DNA of 64,000 nt from NCBI GenBank assembly GCA_023053545.1, contig JAKZAN010000001.1, forward strand, positions 3,616,565 through 3,680,564, written 5' to 3'. The first letter of the stretch is position 1. Each line of letters opens with the position of its first letter. The translations under genes and the position numbers were made by a program. Positions 56,008 through 64,000 of this stretch are shown here, in pieces. Source of the DNA: Lepidurus packardi. Its lineage: Eukaryota; Arthropoda; Branchiopoda; Notostraca; Triopsidae. The notes under the pieces were generated by a model that was not told the origin of the DNA, did no database searches, and saw only the letters and a program-made list of their open reading frames with translations.

Positions 56008-56641
56008 TTATAGGTGTTATACAGGAGTTGTTTTGCCGCCATATTAATCAAATGTCGCCCAGACACCGGTAAAGAAGCCGTCAACATATCGCATATTAGT
56101 CCAACCCTCTACCGTTGATGCTGTTGATAACAACCCGAAGGAAGCGGGTTCGGGAACCAACCAAAGACGTACTCCGACACTCCGGGTTCGTTACGCCATC
56201 TGGTGGACGGAAACATGACATGACAGATTCGAATCTCTAAGATCATTTAAGATTCATATGCAAGTTATTGCCGGAGAAAGCCCTCTAAGTCGCCATTATG
56301 ACGAGAAGTTAGCAACTCTATTTTTCTTTAAGGTGGACTATGTAATTGTAAAGGAAATTTTTAGGTTTGGTCCTCGATTTCCTGCCAATGTGATAGTAAA
56401 GATTTGAAATTCCCGCCCTTCTCCCCTCCACTAGATGACGCAATGAACCCGGAACTGGCCACCCCGGAAGTTACGCCAAGTGACGCTATAACTTTCATTG
56501 TTTGTCACTTGTTTTGATAAGTCTTCTTGCTATCGTTAACCCGAACGGAGCATTTTGCATTTTCTCCCAAAGTTTTCGTGTATTGTGCCCTCAGTTTTTA
56601 AACCTTAAAAGGTTCCTTATTTCATCCGGGTTGCCTGGACC

Positions 56642-58249
56642 ATGGGTAAGCGTTTTTTGCCTTTTTGTTTGCCATTCAAGTACATCTAGTCTTAGAAGAA
56701 GCTTAGCCAAATAGTTTCAACCGCGAGTGCTGTGATTTTTCCCTTTCGATAAGAAAGCAACAGAGTTGTAACAGGAGTCCTAATCGGTTTTTATTTTTCA
56801 GAAATACCCATAAAAAATTGTGAACGAAGTCCTTATCGTCTTGTTGTACTTTGGAGGTCATGGATGTCCGAATTCTCCTGAAATCCTAAGCAGCTTTTTT
56901 CTGTATGTTGTTTGCTATGTACGTTTGTTGTACGTACGTATTTTTCTGTGATATATATTATGGGACCTTTTTTCAGTCTCCCTAACACTTGACTTGTGTT
57001 TTTTACTTAACAGATGACGCTGCTCCACGGATCGCTTTGCCTCGTTCGTGGCATGCCTGTGCGCGAGCCTTTAAGGTAAGATCAATACAATCCCCTAAGG
57101 GGATTTCTTTTGACTAATACGATCTTCTGTATCTATCTGGCGTAGCAATTGCTATGTGAGTCAAGTACCTAATATGCTTTTATCTTGGTTAACAGGTACG
57201 TGCTTATCGCAGCTTGCCCTGGGCGACCCTGTCGCGCATCTGGGGGCGACTGGCCAACACCCGTTTGCCTCAGTGGACGAGGAAGCAGGTCCTTGGCTTC
57301 TACGAGCGGAGGTTTGGCGTAAACGTCGAAGAAGCCGTATCATCATCAGACCACTCCAGCATGGGCGAATTTTTTCGACGGCCGCTTAAACCAGGCGCAC
57401 GCCCTATCGACACTACGGGCTGCATTGTAAGTTGATTGGGTTTTTTATGCACTCATTTCTCGTACTAAATATTGTTTGTTTTCTACAACAGGTGTCACCA
57501 GCCGATGGGAAAGTCCTCCATTTGGGCGCAGTGGACCAGAATGGACTGTTGGGACAGGTGAAGGGGGTGCCTTACTCCCTGAGCCAGTTTTTGGGACCCT
57601 CTGAACTGGTGCAACTCTCAACAGGGTCCCCAACCTCCGGCCTCCACTACTGTTTCATCCAGCAGGCGCCCGGGGACTACTATGAGTTTCATTCCCCCGT
57701 TGACTGGGACATTTCATTGCGGCGACATTTTCCAGGTAATTCGTCATGAGAACAACAAGGGGTGTTACTAACCGGAATATTATCTTAGAGGAAATGTTTA
57801 GTGTGAACCCAAGCGTTTGCAAATGGGTCCCCGGCTTACTTGCCCTCAACGAGCGAGCCGTTTACTTTGGCCAGTGGCAGTACGGCTTGTTCAGCATGAC
57901 AGCGGTAGGAGCTACCAATGTCGGCTCCATATACGTCTATAAAGACCCGGTAAGTTAGTCGACGAGTTTGCGTTTTTTAAAGTGACTTAACAGTTTTCTT
58001 TTCTTTTTATTGTAGGAATTGGAAACATACTGTCGTGCTGGACGTCGCAAGACGACGGACTACGACTTCCGCAAGGAACGTGCAGGCGGGGAGGGTCTCC
58101 ATCAGGAGAAAGGTGAAGTATTCGGTGAGTTTAACTTTGCCTCTACAATTGTCCTTATTTTTCAGGCCCCCAAGGACTTTAAATTTACCGTCCAGCTTGG
58201 GCAAATCGTTCGAGTAGGTCAAGCTATCGCTCAAAATTCTAAACCGTAG
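56642..58249 (+). CDS. PISD: PISD-like copy D (pseudoenzyme form)
   Basis: Exons 56642-56645, 57014-57075, 57196-57426, 57492-57735, 57789-57949, 58016-58249; 311 residues. As copies B and C, with one further replacement in exon 2 (ACARAFK instead of ACARDFK). Active-site losses (Tyr for His, Ala for Gly) are the same. Confidence 0.85.
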
Positions 58250-58459
58250 CATTGATGTGGGTTCTAAGATGTCTGGCTATTCGTTTCAGTGAAATTTCCG
58301 TACTTTGCGTGAAAATTATCGTGATTTTTTGTGTGGTGATTTTTTGTATCCTCTCAGTGAATTTTCTTCAATACAAATTTTATTGTGTAACGTTTGTCTA
58401 TTTTTTTCCTGTCGGGAATGGTACCTTTAATGGTAGCGCAAGTCCGGCTTGCATAATAG

Positions 58460-59100
58460 CTAAGTGCTAAAAGAGATAGTGGCTAAATTGCATTACAGCA
58501 AATTTAACTGCCTGGAGCTCCTTCCGCGTTACACAGTAACGACTCTCTGGTCTCATCAAGCATGGACTTGCATATGCTATAGGCCGTTCAACACCGTCAA
58601 TTTCTTGTGACAACACGGCTCCTAGCCCAATATTACTGGCGTTGCTGTCCACTAGAAGTGTTTTGGACAGATCAGGAAAAGAGAGTACAGGAGTTGAAGA
58701 AAGGAGCCGTTTAGGATCTGTAAAAGCTTCCTCACATAACACGGACCACTCAAAGGGAACATTCTTTTCGGTTAGTTTATATAGCGGCTTGGCAATGTCA
58801 GCAAAACCTTTCACAAATCGACGATAGTATGAAGATCGAGGAAACTATTCAATTCATCACTGGTCACTGGTCGGGACCATTCCACGATTGCTTTAGTTTT
58901 TTCAGGACGTCGAAATGAGTTTTCAGGACGTCTTCGAGGTCACACAAGTGTAATATTGTCTTCGATTTCTTGATAAAGGGCTTTCAAGTCTTGAAGGTAT
59001 TCTTCGAGGGAGCTCAGGAGATCAGCACTGGCTTCTTGTTTCGTGGGGGCGTCTTCTTGCTTTTAAGAGCACCTTTTAAGAGACGTTTTGTAGACTTTGC
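58460..59100 (-). pseudogene. Ty3/gypsy RNase H and gag fragments, unit V
   Basis: RNase H part 58814-58467 and gag-like part about 58930-59060, contiguous here because hAT2 is absent. Confidence 0.8.
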
Positions 59101-59715
59101 ATCCGGAAAATCCGATTTGTAAGGTTCAGCCATTGTTATTTCGTCTATTCTAATTAGCAAGTACGTATTACGGGGAGCGCTCTATGGGTACAACAAATAC
59201 GCAAGTACGTATTACGGGGTGAGGGAGCAAAACATCTCATTTGGAACTGAAGGAAAGTCAAAAACATCTCAAAATCAGCAGTACTAAATGAGTAAAAAGT
59301 CATTTCAAAGTTTATTACAAGGCAAACTTGTATTCTCTTCTCAAGTCCTTCCAGATTTCATTTCAAGGGCCACAAATGATGTCGAAACTACCCAGTTCGA
59401 ATTTTCGTTTCAACACAGGCTAAGAAGAACGACCTGGCCAAAGCCGACATATAATAGTATGAAACAGGGTCCAGTTAGCCTGCTTAAAGCCTGTCCGTTT
59501 TGCCAATGCCGCGCTTTCCGGAGAACAAACGCTTGGGCAGTTTAACCGAAATATGTCTGTCAGATTCACCAGCTTTGCCCATGCGGCCTTGCGTCCAACG
59601 AGCTTCAACTTGTTCTTCATCTACAAGTAACACTAAACATTAAGGAACTACAATCAACTAAAATAAACCCAATTTAGTAATTACTTCTGGGTTCTTGACC
59701 CTACTCTGGTCACGT

Positions 59716-61542
59716 GGAGTAACCAGTGCCGTATCTCCGCCTAGGCAAACTAGGCAGCTGCCTAGGGGCCCCAGCCTCGAAGGGGGCCCCGGGCCAGGTG
59801 CCGAAGTACGTTGAGGGCACAAGACAAAGAAAAGAAAATGTCAATTTTTCCGTACGAAATATTAATTTATATAATAGTATGTAAAATAACTGGAGATCAT
59901 TTTGGAGACTGTGAAAAAGTTATGTCTTATAGCCTCACCTACCGAGTGATTGGCGGAGTGGTTAAAGGCCCTAACTTTCGTTCTATAGTTCACCAGTTCA
60001 AGTCCCGACACCAGGGCCGTCTTATCGCATGGGCCAACTGGGCACGGGCCCAGGGCCCCACGAGGCTAGGGGGCCCGTCCCGACCTGTTTAGGAGCCCAT
60101 TTTCGACCTTGGCCCAGGGGCCCACGGGGTAATATATTTTCATGTAGGTTTAAGTGTAATTAGATTAGTTTGAGCTTGGTTAGGTTTAGTTTGGTTAGGT
60201 TATATTATGTTTAATTAGGTTAAGTTAGTCAGGTACTGTGTATTTATTATTTATTAGTCAGGTACTGTGTACCTGACTAATAAATAATGTATGCTTTCTT
60301 GAACCTTTTTCCATAAAGGAAACGTCAACAGGCTGAAAGCCTACGACGTGATCAAATTTTAAAAAAAGAAGTTAAGAAAGTTAAAAGAAGTTAAGAAAAA
60401 AGAAGTCAGATTTTTGTAAGCCAGCGTAGGTTCTTTTCTCCGCTTTTCATAATTCGCGCTTCAATGAAGGTGGCAACACATTCTGAATCCCTCTGCAAAC
60501 CACAACTCTAGCATCTTACACAAGGACACGCGTGTTTTGACTTGTCTACAGTAAGTTCAAAAGAAGTGATTAAGAGAAAATCGGTCCTTGGTAACATACC
60601 TAGAAGGTTTAAGGAAAGCCGGTATCTTCGATCATTATGAGTCGAAAGCTATGGAAAGAAGTGGTGAACAGAATTACGCATACGATATGAAGAGGAAACG
60701 TAAGCGAAAAGTCCTGTTTGACGAAGTAAAGGAAAAGGGGGTCGAACTCTCCGAGACCGACAGGGACAGATTTAGTGTCACCGTCTTCAACGTCATTATT
60801 GACAGGTTGATTGCAGAACTACAGAGACGTGGCTCTGCTTACGAGAATTTAAGTCAAAAGTTTGACTTTCTCACGAAGCTTCGTAATTTGGAATCTCAAG
60901 ACATCCGTAATGGAGCACGGAACCTGCAAGCTTTCTATCCAGGGGATTTGGATGGTACTTTGGAAAACGAGTGTCTACACCTGCGAGCTCATTTGTTGCA
61001 GGTGAGGCTAAATGGGGGAAAGAGTTATCGTTACTGGACGTATAGAAGTACATTCTGGAAAAAGGCTTTTTGGATATTTACCCAAACGTGGGAATAGCGC
61101 TCCGGATGCTGTTATGTACACCGGGGTGAAATTGTTCGGCAGAACGGTCGTTTTCAGCATTAAAGAGAGTAAAGAATTATTTAAGATCTACCACAGAAGA
61201 GAACAGACTTAATTCACTATCTGTGCGGTACATAGAGTCAGAAATAATGTCGTCTGTGGACTATAGTGAAGTCATGCGTTACTTTGCAGAGAAGAAAGTT
61301 CGTCGCGCAGCAATGTAATCTTGTAATTATATGTAAATGTACAAATTATAATGTGAAAAAGTATAGTTGGTACTTGCTTATTTCATTTCAAAGTCTGCTT
61401 GCCTACTTTCTAAAGTGAAAGTGCGTTGAATAAATAAAAAATAAAAGTAAAGTCAATCTTCTTGCTACGTGCCAAAATGGGGGCCCCGACTCAGTTAACT
61501 GCCTAGGGGCCCTGGGTCGCTAAATCCGGCACTGGGAGTAAC
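59716..61542. mobile_element. hAT1 copy 4 with TSD
   Basis: Element 59724-61534, 1811 bp, GGAGTAAC at 59716-59723 and 61535-61542. Carries ACGTGGGAAT and GCGTTACTTT, like copy 1 and unlike its neighbours in units IV and V. Confidence 0.93.
60588..61318 (+). pseudogene. hAT1 transposase remnant, unit VI
   Basis: Matches the copy 1 remnant at the two diagnostic positions. Confidence 0.85.
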
Positions 61543-62989
61543 GCGAGAAGAGCTAGACGTACACGGCCTTCTTCATCCATGCGAGCTTTCTTGATTGGCT
61601 TACGCGAAATTGAAAACGAACGAGACTGATTGAAATGGGCCTACTAAAGCATAAAGTTGGTTAAAAACCGTGTTCGGTTATAAAAATATCTATACAAAAA
61701 ATACCTTCTCTGTGCCAGCCAAATCCATTCCCAAGTTCTCCATTTCTTCCCTCATCGGCTAACGGAGAGCTCTCGCTTCCTACCAGCCCTTGGCATGACA
61801 GGTTTGCCTCCACTCTTTCCCAGACGAGCTTCAACAGACATAGTTTTAGCCTTGTCTCGAATTTGCTTGGCGAGTTGATGGACTTCCTTTGTCTCTTCAT
61901 CACTGGGTTCGTCAAACTTCAGCTCGCAGTTCTTTCTCTTTCTCCAAGTGCTAAAATTTCTGAAAAAAAAGAAAAAAGTAAAAAAAACCGGCCGAAGATA
62001 AAACGATAAACTAACCACCATAAGATCCGGATCAATGTAGTCGGCAACGTTTTTGTTTTATCAGAATTCTGGAATTTTGTCGTATTTGAAGTCGTATGGC
62101 AGGTCATAATTCTTTCTCTAATCCACAAAATGTGGACGTCCCCTTGTTCCAATTCGATAGCTCGTCCCGTCCTTTTCGTTTTCTCCTTCTCAGCTTGAGC
62201 TGCTTTCTTCTGCGAATCCGGAATGCAAACTGGACGAACAACGTTATCTCTTCGCCTGGGTTCGCCTACGTTTAGACGGTTCAAGACGCCTTCTACCTTC
62301 TAGCTACACATCTTACCTTCCACACGATGAGCTAGCAATCAACGCTCACAAGCCTAGACAATCCAAATTGAACACCAGAAAACAAATAAATAATCCGCCC
62401 TTACGTCTGACTTTACTTCCACTACTCCTTCTTCGGTGACGGTAGACATTTGCAGAATTGGGACATGATCATTCTCGAACGCTTTTTGAAAGTAACAAGC
62501 ATGGGCTAATAAAGCAAATATTAGTAAAAATATCACACTGGATAATGAAGCATATACCTTGTTAGTAAATAGTGGCTTCATGCTCTCAAAGAGATGAATC
62601 TGTTCTTCCAAGTCTGTGTCCGCATTGCTCAGAAATAAGGGCAATAGTAGGGCAGGTCTTCTGGTCCTTTTATAACTTGAAGGTGAGAAACATGAAAGGT
62701 ACAAGCACTGTAAGTATGTTAGTATAGAGAGTTTGAAGTTTGTTACCCATCAATCCTTCCTAATGCACTCACAATAGAAAAAAGTCCAATCCAATATAGC
62801 TATTCTCATGCTCGAGCTATCTGTGTGGCTACCACGCGTTCTCTCATCAGGTTTTGCATCTGAATTTGTCTTTCCAGCTGTTATTATTATACATAAAAAT
62901 ATGAATACTTAACTAGACATTAACCAAGCTTACGTTCACCCGACCCATTTCTATCATGAACTCCTGGTTCTACCCCGTATTCTTGTGCA

Positions 62990-63410
62990 ATGGACGAACA
63001 ACGTTATCTCTTCGCCTGGGTTCGCGTACGTTTAGACGGTTCAAGACGCCTTCTACCTTCTAGCTACGCATCTTGCCTACCACAAGATGAGCTAGCAATC
63101 AACGCTCACAAGCCTAGACAATCGAAATTGAACACCAGAAAACAAATAAATAATCCGCCCTTACCTCTGTCTTAACTTCCACTACTCCTTCTTCGGTAGA
63201 CATTTGCACAATTGGGACATGATCATTCTCGAACGCTTTTTGAAAGTAACAAGCATGGGCTAATAAAGCAAATATAAGTAAAAAATATCACACTGGATAA
63301 TGAAGCATATGATTTGTTAGTCAATAGTGGCTTGATGCCCTCAAAGAGAAGAATCTGTTCTTCAAGTCTGTGTCCGCATTGCTCAGAAATAAGGGCAATA
63401 GTCGGCCGAT
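62990..63410 (-). pseudogene. GTPBP4: Second partial NOG1 duplicate, unit VI
   Basis: Same as 38166-38590. Confidence 0.8.
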
Positions 63411-64000
63411 TTATAGGTGTTATACAGGAGTTGTTTTGCCGCCATATTAATCAAATGTCGCCCAGACACCGGTAAAGAAGCCGTCAACATATCGCATATT
63501 AGTCCAACCCTCTACCGTTGATGCTGTTGATAACAACCCGAAGGAAGCGGGTTCGGGAACCAACCAAAGACGTACTCCGACACTCCGGGTTCGTTACGCC
63601 ATCTGGTGGACGGAAACATGACATGACAGATTCGAATCTCTAAGATCATTTAAGATTCATATGCAAGTTATTGCCGGAGAAAGCCCTCTAAGTCGCCATT
63701 ATGACGAGAAGTTAGCAACTCTATTTTTCTTTAAGGTGGACTATGTAATTGTAAAGGAAATTTTTAGGTTTGGTCCTCGATTTCCTGCCAATGTGATAGT
63801 AAAGATTTGAAATTCCCGCCCTTCTCCCCTCCACTAGATGACGCAATGAACCCGGAACTGGCCACCCCGGAAGTTACGCCAAGTGACGCTATAACTTTCA
63901 TTGTTTGTCACTTGTTTTGATAAGTCTTCTTGCTATCGTTAACCCGAACGGAGCATTTTGCATTTTCTCCCAAAGTTTTCGTGTATTGTGCCCTCAGTTT
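63411..64000 (+). other. PISD: PISD 5' flank and leader, unit VI (truncated by window)
   Basis: Matches the 590 bp before PISD-B, C and D, including the mutated ATAAGTC former splice donor near 63920. No coding base of PISD is reached. Confidence 0.8.

Larger units (their letters stand above)
52288..59690. repeat. Tandem unit V (7403 bp)
   Basis: Complete unit with hAT1 and without hAT2. Private changes seen: GAGCCT in PISD exon 2 (57067) and AAGGGGATT in the following intron. Confidence 0.92.
59484..62989 (-). pseudogene. GTPBP4: NOG1/GTPBP4 pseudogene, copy VI
   Basis: Same structure as copies IV and V. The last exon carries one extra substitution (CAGATTCACC for CAGCTTCACC at 59563), which changes the DNA right after GKAGE. 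Confidence 0.85.
59691..64000. repeat. Tandem unit VI, cut by the window edge
   Basis: NOG1 pseudogene, hAT1, partial NOG1 duplicate and PISD 5' flank; the PISD ATG would fall at about 64045, just outside. Confidence 0.92.

Overview
The window is eukaryotic and most likely from an arthropod. The genes are split by short GT-AG introns of roughly 50 to 370 bp. The host genes that can be recognised are a calponin/transgelin-type muscle protein, phosphatidylserine decarboxylase (PISD) and the nucleolar GTPase NOG1/GTPBP4. The rest is animal-type transposable elements (two hAT families, a very large Mutator-like element, Ty3/gypsy debris). Compact introns and this repeat mix would fit a small crustacean such as a branchiopod, but the sequence alone does not prove the taxon. 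There are no bacterial operons, CRISPR arrays or rRNA genes.

Layout. 1-5750 is host sequence: minisatellite-like repeats, an antisense unknown exon, the last three exons of a calponin-family gene (1837-2396) and an unrecognised minus-strand protein with internal repeats (2789-4363, perhaps with an upstream exon at 4459-4692). From about 5753 to the right edge the window is a series of copies of one locus. In it a 5'-truncated, broken NOG1 pseudogene (minus strand) faces PISD (plus strand), followed by minus-strand Ty3/gypsy debris. Copy I (5753-24.9 kb) carries a hAT insertion (hAT1) in NOG1, an 11 kb MULE and the only PISD with all catalytic residues (20470-22081). Copy II (24.9-36.7 kb) has NOG1 and the PISD 5' flank, but a 9.9 kb MULE sits where PISD should be. 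Copies III to VI (36693-64000) form a head-to-tail array with a 7403 bp period in its hAT1-bearing form. III lacks hAT1 and keeps the empty site. IV carries an extra 2.6 kb hAT (hAT2). VI runs off the window.

How the parts relate. NOG1 is dead in every copy, with shared in-frame stops. The array PISD copies (39222, 46625, 56642) keep open frames and splice sites but have lost the glycine before the pyruvoyl-forming serine and one active-site histidine, so they look like pseudoenzymes or very young pseudogenes. The transposons show clean target-site duplications: 8 bp for both hAT families, and an imperfect 9 bp one for the complete MULE. This gives an order of events: hAT1 entered a NOG1 exon before the array expanded, hAT2 entered afterwards. 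The MULE encodes an unusual OTU protease / zinc finger / DDE transposase / SWIM / PHD protein. Its two copies are broken in complementary ways.
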